A stretch of DNA of 64,000 nucleotides from Rapana venosa (GCA_028751875.1 CM054135.1:62440929-62504928), one strand, 5' to 3'. Positions 22,541 through 32,915 are shown, counted from the first letter of the stretch. Program-made: numbers and translations. The notes: a model not told the origin generated them from the sequence alone.

Positions 22541-22859
22541 TACTGAACAAAATATTAAGGAAAGGGCCTAGGACTTGGATACAACTATCTCAATATAAAG
22601 AAAAAGGCTTTGTACCTTAATATGAAGGAATGAACTTTATACTTTGATACCAATAATGAAGAAAAAACTTTATATAGAGAAAAGAGCATAACATTTTGGT
22701 ACCAATTGACTCAATATAAATAAACGCTTTACGCTTTGATACCAACTCATTCATTATTATGAATCTAACTTTATACATTGACAGTAACTTATTCAATACC
22801 AAGGAAAACTTTATACACCATCAGTAACTTATTCAATATGAAAGAAAGAATGTTTTACT

Positions 22860-23123
22860 TTGACAGTACTGAAAGACTGCGCTGGTTTGGGCATGTTCAA
22901 CGGAAAGCAAACCACCACATCATAAAAAGAGCAATGAACTTCGTAGTGGATGGAAAGAGACCAAAGGGAAGACCTAGCAAGACCTGGGCTGCCTGTATTG
23001 CAGATGATCTTAGAGAAAGGGGCATAAATAAGGAGGAAGCTCAAAACAGAGAGATGGAGAAGGCTAATTAATGTCAAACCTCCCTTGGGAGAAACATGAC
23101 AAAAAAAGGAAGAAGAAACAATT
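22860..23123 (+). mobile_element. LINE C-terminal fragment inside satellite
   Basis: One frame reads STERLRWFGHVQRKANHH, then VVDGKRPKGRPSKTWAACI and DLRERGINKEEAQNR; a shifted frame gives a LINVKPPLG-like end and a (GGAAGAAG) tail. This is the R.RWFGHV.R..D..I.RA....GRP..TW......L...G......A.NR..WR pattern of LINE termini. 5'-truncated, one frameshift near 23,070. Confidence 0.83.
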
Positions 23124-24300
23124 TTTTGTTTTAAACATTTACATTTTGACACCTACAAACTCAACAATACTGATATTAATATGAAGAAAGCTTTGATACC
23201 AACTAACTCAATAGGGCAGAAAAAAACTTTATACCTTGATGCAAAAAAATCAATGTCAGTGAAAGAGTTTTACATTTTGGCACTGATTTACTCAGTATAA
23301 AGGAAAGAACTTTATACATTGATATTAACTAAATTGATATGGAGAAAATAACTTTATACTTTTGATACTAATTAATTTTATATGAAGAAAAGAACTTTAT
23401 TCTCTGATACCAACTTAATTTGAAGGAAAGAACTTTATACTTCAATACCAATTAATAGAAGGGGGGAAAACTTCAGACTTTGGATACCACCTAACTCAAT
23501 GTGTAAGAAATCCCTTATTACTAATGAATATGAAGGGAAGGATATCCTACTTTGATATGACTTGATATGAAGGATAGAACCTGTTTAAACGCCAAATAAT
23601 CAATATGAAGGCAAGAACTTTATACTTTGATACCAACTGTGTTGACAGAATTGAAGGAGCTTTATACTTTGATTCCACCTAACTGTATGTGAAGGAAAGA
23701 GTTTTTTTAATTTGATACCAACTAACTTGATAGCAAGCACAGAAACTTTATACTTAGACACCAACTAACTTAATCAAAAGGGAATAACTTTTTTCTCTGA
23801 CAAACTTATTTCTTGAGAAGGAAAGAACTTTATTGAGAGACGCCAACTAAATAAGAAGGGAAAACTTTATACTTTGACACCTAGTAACAGATAGGCAGTA
23901 AATTTAATCTTTGACACCACTTATTTCATATGAAGGAAAAAGCTTTACAGAGTGACACCAACTCAATAGAAAGCAAAAGTAAAGAACTTTATACTTTGGC
24001 ACCAACTAACTCAACAAAATATAACTTTATTCTTTGACACCAACTTATTTCATAAGAAGGATAGAACTTTACCGAATGACACCAACTCAAGAAAGGAAAG
24101 AGCATTATACTTTGACACCAAGAACTTTATACTTTGGCACCAAATAAACTCGACAGAAAAATATAGCATTCTTTGACACCAACTTATTTCATATGAAGAA
24201 AAGAACTTTACAGAGTGACACCAACTCAACAGAAAGGAAAGATTATTAAACTTCAACACCAACTCGCTCAATATTAAGGAAAGATCTGTGTACCTGGATA

Positions 24301-25104
24301 ACTACTGTTTAATTTGGTGCAACATCTACAGTGACCTAATTATAGCGATAAAAGACTGACTTCCTTAGAGCAAGTGCTTTTTTCACAGCACTGTAACTAT
24401 CAATGGTTTGCTTAAGACTGATCTCTACTTTTCTGCACAGCATTCCTCTTTTACAAATGCTTTTAATATCGCAGCAATCTCCAGAATAAAATATGCTTTC
24501 TAGCCAGTCATTAAACCTGAACCACTCTTTCCCTGTACTGGTGTTCCCTTATATAGCTGTTACCCCATACCGCACAACTGAGTCCGAGTTAAAGAATCAG
24601 TGAAAAAGAGTAAATTGTTAGGATCAAATGGTGAAGTGTTAGGGTTTGCGGCATGGGGCAAGAACTAAGGTTAGAGTTAATTGTTAACAGCTCAAGGGAA
24701 CAGCACTACAGAAAAAAAAATAGTATCAGGAAAATGAATGTGCTTTTTTTTTTTAAAAACATCCAGCCCTCCTTTGCAAATTATTTTTCTTGAGCAGATT
24801 GCAGCAAAATTAAGGGAAATAATTTGTTGCTATGAAATATAATTTTCTTCAGCCATTTTACATCCCATCATGACTTTACATTACATGTTTGTTTTGTACG
24901 CGTACTTCTGATCAAGAATTTGAAATGAAAATTTTGTCTGCCATTTTGGTACCTTATGATAATGACGTAAGCCAGAAACAGCACTGTTGGGCCACTTTCT
25001 TTTAAAAAGCAATCAATAATAATGTATTTCTGTTGTCTAGTCCTATGTTAGCTGTGTTTGTGACTAACACTCACTGCATCTCATATACGGGAAACTATGG
25101 AAAC
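24301..25104. other. Unique gap between two satellite blocks
   Basis: The 42-bp unit is not detectable here. AT-rich, no convincing reading frame. It may be an old insertion or sequence that decayed beyond recognition. Confidence 0.5.
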
Positions 25105-26380
25105 TATCCACTATTACCTTGACTAAAAATATGAAGAAAAGAACCGTTTTAACTTCAAAACCATATAATTTCATGAGAAGTACAGAAATTCACAAGTAAA
25201 TATGAAGGAAAGAACACTGAACTTCATAATTTTATGAAAGTAACTCGATATGAAAGAAAGAATTTACTTTGGTACCAACTGATTCAATGTGAAGGAAAAA
25301 AACTTATTGTGATACCAACTACATATGAAAAACTGCAAATTTATATGTTAACACTGAATAATTTAATATGAAGGAAAGACCTTTTTACTGCAAGACCAAC
25401 TTGATATGAAGGACAGGAAAAAGCTGTATACTTTGAGACCAGCCAACTCGGTCTGAAGGAAAGGACTTTACGACACCAACTTATTCAATATAAAGGGAAA
25501 ATATACTTTGAAAACCAGCTCAAAACGAAGGACAAGTTTATACTTGGGTAGCAACTAACCCAAATTGAACGAAAGAGCTTTAAAATCCTGAACTAACTTA
25601 GAAAGGGAGAACGTTACAGTGCAATACCAAGTCATGGAGCATAGAGAAAGAAGTTACTTTACCATGAAGGGAAGAAATTCATATTTTGATAGAAACTCAG
25701 CATGAAGGAAAGAACCTTTCTATTTTTGTCACCAGCTAATTCCAGATGATAATGGGAGCATTATACCTTCAATGTAACTAACTGAATATGAAGGAAAGAT
25801 ATTTAGTTTTTACTTTGATACAAACTAATTCAATAGAACTTTATACTTACAAAACAAATTGAATAGAGTTCTATACCTTGATACAAACTAATTCAATAGA
25901 ACTTTACACTTTAATACAAACTAATTCAATAGAAATTTACACTAAACTAATTCTACAGAACTTTATTCTTTGATACAAGCTATTTCAATTTGAATAAAAA
26001 TAATTCTTTGATACAACAAGCTCTACAGGAAAGAACTTTATACCTTGATACCAGTAGTTTTGATACCAACTAACTTGATATGGAAAATCTTTCACAATGA
26101 AGGAAACAACTTTTTAATCCAATAAAAACTGACTTAATGTACAGGAAAGAATAATATGAAGGGAAAAATATACTTCGATACAAACTTAAGTGCTTTGATT
26201 TGTTTGCTTTACAAGACTCAGCACTACCAAAAAAGTTCTATATATTATCATCATCATGATTATATATCATTATAATGTGAAGGAAAGAACTCTACAGTTT
26301 GACAGCAACTAACTACAAAGGAAATAGCTTTTTACTTTGGGAAGAACTGATTCACTGTAAAGAACAGAGCTAATACTTCT
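25105..26380. repeat. Degenerate AT-rich satellite, about 42-bp unit (right block)
   Basis: Same phrases as the left block: AATATGAAGGAAAGA, TTTGATACCAACT and CAACTAATTCAATA. From about 25,800 to 25,990 a shorter variant (ACTAATTCAATAGAACTTTA) repeats with a period near 36-40 bp. A plus-strand S2 SINE tail sits at about 26,188-26,262. Confidence 0.8.
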
Positions 26381-26384
26381 TTTT

Positions 26385-27540
26385 ATCACCACCATAGACT
26401 ACAGCAAAGCCTTTGACAGTGTGATCCACCAGCATCTTGTTGACACAATGTATAAAATAAGCTTTTTAAAACATGTCATTTCACCTATTTCCTCACTTTA
26501 TCAGAACCAAAAGGGGATCAGATGAGGCAATCAAATATGTGATTTTTTTTTCAACATCTTAAAGTTGGATAAGGATGCATCCTATCACCTCATGTTTTAA
26601 AGTTATATGCAGATCAACTAATGAAAGTGATTTTGAAGACATGGGTTTGACATGGCAGAAACAAAACTTGTGTTATGCTGTTGATACAGCACTACTAGCG
26701 ACAACATCCCTAGCATGAAGAAAGTTTTACATAGAGCAGATGGAGCAGATGTAACAAATATGCCAAACTTGGTGATGCTGACAGGTGAGATGTTAAAGGA
26801 AGAAAAGACGGTTTTGAGCTTAATGCCAAAAAGACAAAAGTATTGCATGTTGCCAGAATCAGGTACTAAGCACAGCATTAAACAGACATTGATAAAACTT
26901 CTTCTGGAAATGTCTTTAAATATCTAAGCTCAATCAAAACAAATGATAAATCATGCATTTAATATTTTTTTAAAAGCATGGATAGGCATGGCTAAAAGCA
27001 GATTGATCCAACTAATCATTTGGAAACATTGCAGAGTTCCTTACCATCTGAAAATGAAAACATAGAAATGCCTAGTATGGCTGCATATCAAAGACACAAA
27101 GAAAAGACAAAAACAGATTTTAAGTAGCGAAGATGTGGATTTTTAGGAGGCTGCTCAGGGTCAGTTGGACAGATAGAACTAAAAGCATACTACATTAACT
27201 GGAAACAGCAAGAAAACTATCATTATAAATGAAAGTAAATTAGGATATGTAGTTGCCCTATGAAACCAAGAGACTATCCAATAAAGGCTGTCTTTCAAGG
27301 CAAGACTGAGGGGGGAAAAAGCAGACCACTAGCTGCTCTCATTGGCAATGTCATTGAATCCAGTGGCATGAAAATCCATGAAGTCAGCAGGGACAGTGAA
27401 GACGGATTGGAGAAAAATCATCTCAGTGTCGCTGAACACAGTGGCTAATGCTGCTCTCAATGCTGCTTACATGTCAGACCCTACCTGGGGGTGGATAAAT
27501 CAGGCTTAAGGATTAATCCAGGAAGATCACCTTGAATGAG
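26385..27540 (+). mobile_element. Degenerate LINE reverse transcriptase region
   Basis: RT landmarks appear in order in different frames: TIDYSKAFDSVIHQHL at about 26,395, GCILSPH near 26,573, a CYAVDTALLA box (relative of YADD) near 26,673, FELNAKKTKVLHVAR near 26,812 and a VFKYLSSI segment near 26,910. A GSET-like thumb region and a TWGW end near 27,490 follow. It is full of stops and small deletions. It extends further upstream in RT than the other left-half fragments but lacks the fingers and any endonuclease. Confidence 0.8.
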
Positions 27541-27821
27541 TGCATGAACATTTTTCTTGAGGGAAAGGAATAAGCACAATGGTAGCTTTTTTGTCATCCA
27601 GCACTCGGTCAAAACATTTTAAAAATCAATCAACCAATCATTCAATAAAGTAATCAACCATTGACATTTTCTATAAAAAAATTGGAAAAAAAATCATAAC
27701 ACATGGATTAATCATTACAGCACACGTAACTAACCCTTTTGATATGCCATCATATGACCCCTACCTGGGCCAAAGACAAAAGTCTTACAGCCAACAATTA
27801 GCAATGATACAAGCATAAGTA

Positions 27822-27985
27822 GCCACTTTGATGTAACCATCAGGTAAGCTTCAGGTGGGTGTTAGGCATGTCTTGTGCCACTTTGATGTAACCATCAGGT
27901 AAGCTTCAGGTGGGTGTTAGGCATGTCTCGTGCCACTTTGATGTAACCATCAGGTAAGCTTCAGGTGGGTGTTAGGCATGTCTCG
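27822..27985. repeat. 55-bp tandem triplication
   Basis: Units start at 27,822, 27,877 and 27,932 with GCCACTTTGATGTAACCATC and are almost identical. Each contains CAGGTAAGC on the plus strand. The array overlaps the stop-codon end of the last minus-strand small module. Confidence 0.95.
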
Positions 27986-28324
27986 TTTTATAACGAGTTC
28001 AGTATACAAGAGACCGGTTTTTGAATACAAGGCAGAGACTATCTTGGAACCACCTAATTTATACTTTTTTTGGTGGTACCCTGTGGCAAATAGCAAATAT
28101 ACTTTTGTCACATATTTGCTTTTGAAGGCTAAACTAAAAAGAAAGTGACACTGTAAAAAGGAATTAAAAATTGTCCTAGTATGGTCCTTGGTAAGTGTCT
28201 GGAGATCCCCTGTAAGTAGTTGTGTAACACTTGTAGCAGGTTTTTCTGGGCTTCCACTTGCGCAAGCACCATCCTCAGGCATTGAAGTACCTAGGACAGA
28301 AACAACCTTGATAACAGAATGATT
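27950..28324 (-). CDS. Last small module with extended 3' reading frame (candidate terminal exon)
   Basis: Acceptor TTTGTAG then AATCATTCTG. In phase 0 the frame stays open for 124 codons: NHSVIKVVSVLGTSMPEDGA, CASGSPEKPATSVTQLL, then a Thr/Lys-rich and Phe-rich tail to a TGA at about 27,950. Unlike the other copies there is no GT donor at the expected place, so this could be the 3' terminal exon of the array, at its left edge. Entering in phase 2, as the big-module donors imply, gives RIILLSRLF and an early TAG. I see no AATAAA on the minus strand within the next few hundred bases. Function unknown. Confidence 0.35.
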   Translation of the reverse strand, partial: NHSVIKVVSVLGTSMPEDGACASGSPEKPATSVTQLLTGDLQTLTKDHTRTIFNSFLQCHFLFSLAFKSKYVTKVYLLFATGYHQKKYKLGGSKIVSALYSKTGLLYTELVIKRDMPNTHLKLT

Positions 28325-28387
28325 CTACAAACAAAAATTTGAAGACACTATAAAATTAAATGTCTGCATACATACACTCAACCCACA

Positions 28388-28390
<3 letters not shown>

Positions 28391-28444
<54 letters not shown>

Positions 28445-28490
28445 GACAGACAGAGACAGAGAAAGAGAGAAAGACAGGCAGAGAGAGAGG
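28391..28490. repeat. (GA)n with GACA extension
   Basis: Long GA run then CAGACAGA and GAAAGA mixture. It stands in the same relative place as the (CA)n/(GA)n tract beside every other small module, upstream of the acceptor on the minus strand. Confidence 0.92.
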
Positions 28491-28535
28491 TGTGCACACA
28501 CAAACACACACACTGCTTAATCAATTTAAGACATA

Positions 28536-28905
28536 TGTCATAGCCAAGTAGTTAAGACAATGCGACTTCAATCCCATAGGTCCATGAAATCATGGGTTTG
28601 AATCTCCATGGAGTCTGGTGAATTTGGGATGGGGATTTTTACAATCTCCCAGATCAACTTCAACTGAAGTCTTGCCAGTACCTTAATTATCTTCATGTAT
28701 GCAGAAGATCGAATATGCCAATTCCATAATTCATGTCAAATATGCCAATTCCATAATTTATGTCAGTGTTTAGTGGGTTATGGAAACACGAACATACCCA
28801 AAGTCGGAATGCAGCTACTTTCATGGTGGGCAAAAACAATCACACAAAATCTCACTGTTGATAAACCTTGGAGCTCTAGCCAAGGAACAAAAAAAAATCA
28901 TTGTA
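28536..28905 (+). mobile_element. tRNA-derived SINE, family S3
   Basis: GCCAAGTAGTTAAGACAATG (A-box-like), ATGGGTTTGAATCTCCAT (B-box-like), then GATGGGGATTTTTACAATCT and CCTTGGAGCTCTAGCCAAGG. A 33-bp piece ending in CAATTCCATAATTYATGTCA is duplicated at about 28,710 and 28,743. Confidence 0.82.
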
Positions 28906-28984
28906 CTATCAAGAATTAAGAACAGAACTTTCACAGCCAGCCAGCCAGCCAGCCACACATGCATGCACGCGCGCGCACACACAC

Positions 28985-29240
28985 ACACAGGATCAATGGT
29001 TTGGAGACAACACACCTGCTTAGAAAGCAAGTGCAACAAGTTTGATTCCCATTTGAGCTGGACTTTTTCCCCCTCCACCAGACCTTGAACCATGGTTTGG
29101 GTGCTAGTTTTTCACATACGATGTTAAAACAGGGTCCTATACTAAACACACTAAGCTCATGCAAAAGAGCCCACAGCAACAAGAAAGTTTTGCTTGGCAA
29201 AATTTTGCTGTGAATAGTCACATTCAAAATGAATCAAGAA
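28985..29240 (+). mobile_element. SINE family S2, 5' half
   Basis: ATCAATGGTTTGGAGACAAC (head), AAGTTTGATTCCC (B-box-like), GGGTGCTAGTTTTTCACA, CCCACAGCAACAAGAAAG and TGGCAAAATTTTGCTG follow the order of the full-length S2. It begins right after a (CAGC)n and (CA)n tract. Confidence 0.78.
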
Positions 29241-29242
29241 GG

Positions 29243-29510
29243 AAAGTGGTAAGACAGTTAAAGCATTCACCTCCCTAACAAGTAAACAGTGGGGTTTTGG
29301 GTTCAAGTCCCAGCATCTCTTCCCATTTTGATGAAAAAATCAAACAATGTCAAAGTCATTTGGATAAGACTATAAACCAAGGCCCCGTGTGCGAATGCAT
29401 GCAGAACATCTTGTGTACACGTTAAAAACTTGTTCCACCTTTTGGAAGAGTAGGCCATTTTGTGTGACAAAATACTTTTTAGAGCGCATGCACACAGGTG
29501 TTGTCTTTAG
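29243..29510 (+). mobile_element. SINE family E1 with tRNA-like head
   Basis: The only E1 copy with a clear head: GTGGTAAGACAGTTAAAGCA (A-box-like) and GGGTTCAAGTCCC (B box), followed by ATAAGACTATAAACCAAGGC, CCCGTGTGCGAATGCATGCA, CACGTTAAAAACTTGTTCC and GGAAGAGTAGGCCATTT. It shows that E1 is a tRNA-derived SINE. Confidence 0.8.
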
Positions 29511-29690
29511 ACGTCATCCCTTAAGTCAGAATGGGGCTACTAAAATGGTGGGGAATATTAAAAAACAAAAGCAAACACCCCCCCCCCCCCCCCCCTGAAA
29601 AAAACAAACTAAACTGTCACACAGGCAAACATCTCACTATTGGTGAACCTGAGAAGTCTATCAAGGGAACAAATAAAGAAAACGAATCAG
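29511..29690 (+). mobile_element. SINE S3 3' fragment with a C-run
   Basis: GTCAGAATGGGGCTACTAAA, then a 19-C run at 29,578-29,596, then CATCTCACTATTGGTGAACC and TATCAAGGGAACA. The C-run replaced the middle of the element. Confidence 0.68.
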
Positions 29691-29830
29691 TAAGATTATA
29701 CCAAATAAAAAGGGTGCTACTCGTCTTGGGGTAATGTACTCTCCCCAGGGGAACAGCCCAACTTTCATGCAAAAAAAAAAATACTGTGGCTAAAAGTAGT
29801 ATAAAATACAATACAAAGTTACAATACAAT
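29691..29830 (+). mobile_element. SINE S2 3' half
   Basis: GGGTAATGTACTCTCCCCAG, GGGAACAGCCCAAC, then AAAGTAGTATAAAATACAAT and ATACAATACAAAG repeats. Its tail stops about 20 bp from the donor of the first big module. Confidence 0.72.
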
Positions 29831-29849
29831 ACAAAGTTAAGACAGGTAC

Positions 29850-30092
29850 CTAATGGAGTCCTGCAGTTCCTTTCTTGGCGTGCAATGATGTGGCAGAAAT
29901 TCAGCTGTGAGTGACTTAGTCGTGAAGTCTTCCTTGGCAGCAGACTTGACAGTGAAGTCGTCTACTGCATAATCCTCTATGGTGCTGCTTTCTATGGTGT
30001 AGTTTCCCATGGTGTCGTCTTCCTTGGCAGCAGTGATTTGACTGGTGCACTCCTCTATGGTGTAGTTTTATTATTCCAAGGCACGTATTTGT
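29850..30092 (-). CDS. Big module 1 (shortest, non-repetitive)
   Basis: Bounded by CCATCTTTTTCAG acceptor and CATTAG/GTACC donor on the minus strand. 243 nt. The conserved C-terminal part reads in one frame AAKEDFTTKSLTAEFLPHHC then TPRKELQDSI. The centre has only a few ENYT/EDY type repeats (MGNYTIESSTIEDYAVDDF). Frame from the acceptor meets TAA near the start, so the N-terminal part is broken or belongs to another frame. As the array-edge copy it may show the state before the minisatellite expanded. Product unknown. Confidence 0.35.
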
Positions 30093-30189
30093 CTGAAAAA
30101 GATGGAGAGTGTTTAAGAATAAGAACTCATGGCTTTAATGTAATATGATTTTAATGGTGTAAACAAAGTTTTAATGATTCCGCTGGTAC

Positions 30190-30330
30190 CACCTTGATCA
30201 AGGGTCTTTTTTCTATCAAGTCTACATCAGTACCAACCCCGCTCTTTGGAAAATCCTTTGGATGAGAGCATAAACAGGTTCCATGTGCAGATGCATACAG
30301 AAAACCTTATGCTTTAAAATATATTGATAT
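30190..30330 (+). mobile_element. SINE E1 fragment
   Basis: CTTTGGAAAATCCTTTGGAT, GAGAGCATAAACAGGTTCCA and TGCAGATGCATACAGAAAAC are a diverged piece of the E1 body. Confidence 0.6.
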
Positions 30331-30574
30331 TGTCTTCAATGAAAAACACAAGCATTACTCTCTCTAAAAGAAGAAAAAAAATCATCAGAAGCCACCAGAG
30401 TATAGCTGCCTATATATTGCAGTACTTGCAAAAATGGCCACCTCTGCAAACTTCTCCTGAGTGTGGTTACAGTCTAATTTATTCCCCAAGTGTGATGTGT
30501 GAAACAGAATGCATCGTTTTCAGGACTCTCAGAATGTCAATCTGTAGAATTCCCAAATAATGACATAATCATAC

Positions 30575-30659
30575 CTTATTTTTTGCTTCCACTTGCCCGT
30601 GCCGCATCCTCAGACATTGAAGTACCTAGGATGGGAACAGCCTCGTTGACAAAGTTTTT
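30575..30659 (-). CDS. Small module (probable beta type, closed)
   Basis: 85 nt between TTTGTGCAG and GTATG. Reads NFVNEAVPILGTSMSEDAA then RASGSKK and TAA one base before the donor. Pro after the Met is Ser here. The phase-2 frame reads RKTLSTRLFPS then TAG. Confidence 0.4.
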
Positions 30660-30694
30660 CTGCACAAATTGAGACATTTTAAAATTACACGCCT

Positions 30695-30697
<3 letters not shown>

Positions 30698-30725
<28 letters not shown>

Positions 30726-30743
30726 GAGAAGAGAGAGAGAGAG

Positions 30744-30824
<81 letters not shown>

Positions 30825-30862
30825 AAGAGAAAGAGAGAGAGAGAGAACAAGGAGAGAGACAC
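30698..30862. repeat. (CA)n-(GA)n compound microsatellite
   Basis: CA at about 30,698-30,724, then long GA with AAAG slips to about 30,858, then CA again. It lies 40 nt from the acceptor of the small module at 30,575-30,659; on the minus strand it is a long CT/GT pyrimidine tract. Confidence 0.93.
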
Positions 30863-31113
30863 ACACACATAGACATAAAATCCATAAAAGGAGAACAAAA
30901 TCCTCTGAATGAGGAGTATAACTGCCTATATAGCTAGGTACTTGGGGAAAAAAAGGGCCATATACACAAACTTCTCACTCACAGCAAGTGTGATTAGTGT
31001 TTCATCGCTTCTAAAGTATGATGTACGATACATAGCGTATTATTATTCTTGAGCACTCTCAGAATGTTAAGCTGTGAAACAGCCAACATCAAGAAATTAC
31101 AAACTCGCATCAC

Positions 31114-31205
31114 CTTTTTGGGTGCTTCCACTTGCCCGTGCCGCATCCTCAGGCATTGAAGTACCTAGGACGGGAACAGCCTTGAGCCTTGACAATGGAA
31201 TAATT
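31114..31205 (-). CDS. Small module with 7-nt duplication that restores phase (alpha)
   Basis: 92 nt instead of 85: CAAGGCT is tandemly doubled. As a result, entry in phase 2 (the phase at which the neighbouring big module at 31,834-32,681 ends) reads through AVPVLGTSMPEDAARASGST then QK and leaves in phase 1, the phase the ENYT frame of most big modules needs. It is the only copy where that path is open. It is followed by a closed beta module and then by big module 1, whose frame fails. Confidence 0.45.
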
Positions 31206-31242
31206 CTGCACAAAAATTAGACATTTCAAAATTAAATACCTG

Positions 31243-31243
31243 T

Positions 31244-31274
<31 letters not shown>

Positions 31275-31354
31275 AGAGAAACACAAAGAGAGAGAGAGAC
31301 ACAGAGACAGACCACCTACCAAACAAGCAGTTATACAAGTATAGGTGCATATTT

Positions 31355-31414
<60 letters not shown>
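31243..31414. repeat. (CA)n, GAGA and second (CA)n
   Basis: CA at 31,243-31,269, a short GA tract near 31,290, then a pure CA block at about 31,358-31,414, between the small module and the S2 SINE. Confidence 0.9.
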
Positions 31415-31416
<2 letters not shown>

Positions 31417-31417
31417 G

Positions 31418-31815
31418 AGGCAGATTGGTGGTTTGGAAGTAACACACCTACTTATACAATGAGAAATGTGGGTCTGAACCCTGTTTAATCCCAAATTTTT
31501 CCCGTAATCGTTAAGCACTAAGTGGTGGACTGGATGCTTCCTTTTGCATAGGACAATAAACTGAGGTCCCATACGCAAATCATATCAAGTGCACGAAGAT
31601 TTTTTTTTTTACAAACAGGAAAGTTTTCCCTAGCAAAACTCTGTTGTAAATAGTCATATCCATGGGGGAACAAATACACATGCATAGAGGAAAAGAAAAA
31701 AAGGAATGGGTGGTGCTGCTTGTGCGGCAATGCACTCTCCCTGAGGAGAGTGGCCCCAATATCATGATGAGAAATCTGTCATGACCTAAAGTAGTATACA
31801 ATACAATCTAAGGGT
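31418..31815 (+). mobile_element. SINE S2 copy (array unit)
   Basis: GATTGGTGGTTTGGAAGTAA (head), TGGGTCTGAACCC (B-box-like), GGACTGGATGCTTCCTTTTG, TTTCCCTAGCAAAACTCTGT, CAATGCACTCTCCCTGAGGA and GAGAAATCTGTCATGACC. Antisense to the modules and placed in the intron-like interval after a big module. Confidence 0.78.
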
Positions 31816-31833
31816 AAGACACAAAAAGCATAC

Positions 31834-32681
31834 CTAATGAAGTCCTGTAGTTCTTTTCTTGACATCCAAGAATGTGGCAGAATTTTCACTGTGAGTAACT
31901 TGGCCATGACATCTTCCTTGGCCTCAGTGACATGACAGGTGTAGGCGTCTATGGTGTAGTTTTCAGTGGTGCAGTCTTGAGTAGTGCATTTTCCCTTGTT
32001 GAAGTGTTCCATAGTGCAGTCTTTGAGTCGAGAAGTTTCCGTTGTGAAGTCTTGAGCAGTGAGTCTTGAGTGGTAAAGTTTCCTGTGGTGAAGTCTTGAG
32101 TGATGAAGATTTTCAGTCTTAAGCAGTGCAGTCAAGAGTGGGGAAGTCTTTGATGGTGCTGTTTTCTGTGGTGTGAAGTCAGAAGTAGTGAAGTTTTCAG
32201 TGAGTCTTGAGTGGTAAAGTTTCCTGTGGTGAAGTCTTGAAGATTTTCAGTCTTGAGCAGTGCAGTCAAGAGTGGGGAAGTCTTTGATGGTGCTGTTTTC
32301 TGTGGTGTGAAGTCGGAAGTAGTGAAGTTTTCCGTGATGAAATTTTCCGTGGTGAAGTTTTCCATGGTGCAGTTTTCCGTGGTGAAGTCTGAAGTGGTAT
32401 TTTCCATGGTGCAGTTTTCTATGGTGAAGTTTTCCATGCTGCATTTTTTTCAATGGTGAAGTTTTCCATGGTGCAGTTTTTCATGGTGTAGTTTTTCATG
32501 GTGTAGTTTTCCCTGGTGAAGTCTGGAGTAGTGAAGTTTTCCACAGTGAAGTTTTCCACAGTGCAGTTTTGAGTGGCAATTGTGCAGTCTTCCGTGGTAA
32601 AGTCTTCAGTGGTGTAGTTTTCCATAGTTCAGTCTTCTGAGTTGTAGCTTCTGGTGTAGTCTTCCAGGACATGAGTGGAGC
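31834..32681 (-). CDS. Big module 2
   Basis: 848 nt. Acceptor after CATTTTCAG, start GCTCCACTCATGTCCTGGAA; donor CATTAG/GTATGC in phase 2. The C-terminal part is open in the ENYT frame: DCTTENYTIDAYTCHVTEAK, EDVMAKLLTVKILPHSW and MSRKELQDFI. The centre mixes ENFT 15-bp repeats with QDFTT and QDCTT variants and includes a 141-bp internal duplication (32,061-32,335). Frameshifts and stops within the duplicated part break it into several open pieces. Rich in N-X-T sequons if translated. Unrecognised family. Confidence 0.4.
32061..32335. repeat. Internal tandem duplication of about 141 bp in big module 2
   Basis: GAGTCTTGAGTGGTAAAGTT recurs 141 bp later (32,061 and 32,202), and the following GTGCAGTCAAGAGTGGGGAA and TTTGATGGTGCTGTTTTCTG segments also repeat. 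A small indel of about 13 bp near TGAAGATTTTCAGTC distinguishes the copies. Confidence 0.88.
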
Positions 32682-32759
32682 CTGAAAATGAAGAGGTGTG
32701 TTTTAAGTATAAAAACTGATGGCGTTAATTTAACAAGTTTTCAACACTATTATTATCAC

Positions 32760-32915
32760 CTGGATGCCTGTTTGAGGGGCTCTTTCCCCTGGAGTTAACA
32801 TCAGTTCTGACTCCACTCCCTGGAAAAGTCCTTCAGATGAGACTATATAAACTGAGGTGCAATGTACGAACACAAAAAGAACAATGTGCACACACATTAA
32901 AACCCATTATGTCTT
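32760..32915 (+). mobile_element. SINE E1 fragment
   Basis: CTCTTTCCCCTGGAGTTAAC, GAAAAGTCCTTCAGATGAGA and AACTGAGGTGCAATGTACGA match the E1 body at 11,796-12,095 read in its own sense. Confidence 0.72.

Larger units (their letters stand above)
21840..24300. repeat. Degenerate AT-rich satellite, about 42-bp unit (left block)
   Basis: The phrase ACTTTATACTTTGATACCAA, followed by CTAACTCAATATGAAGGAAAGA, recurs dozens of times with many substitutions and indels. Units remain recognisable through GAAGGAAAGA and TTTGATACCAACT. A LINE fragment (22,860-23,123) and an S2 tail (22,470-22,540) interrupt it. A C-run lies just to the left at 21,781-21,797. Confidence 0.82.
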
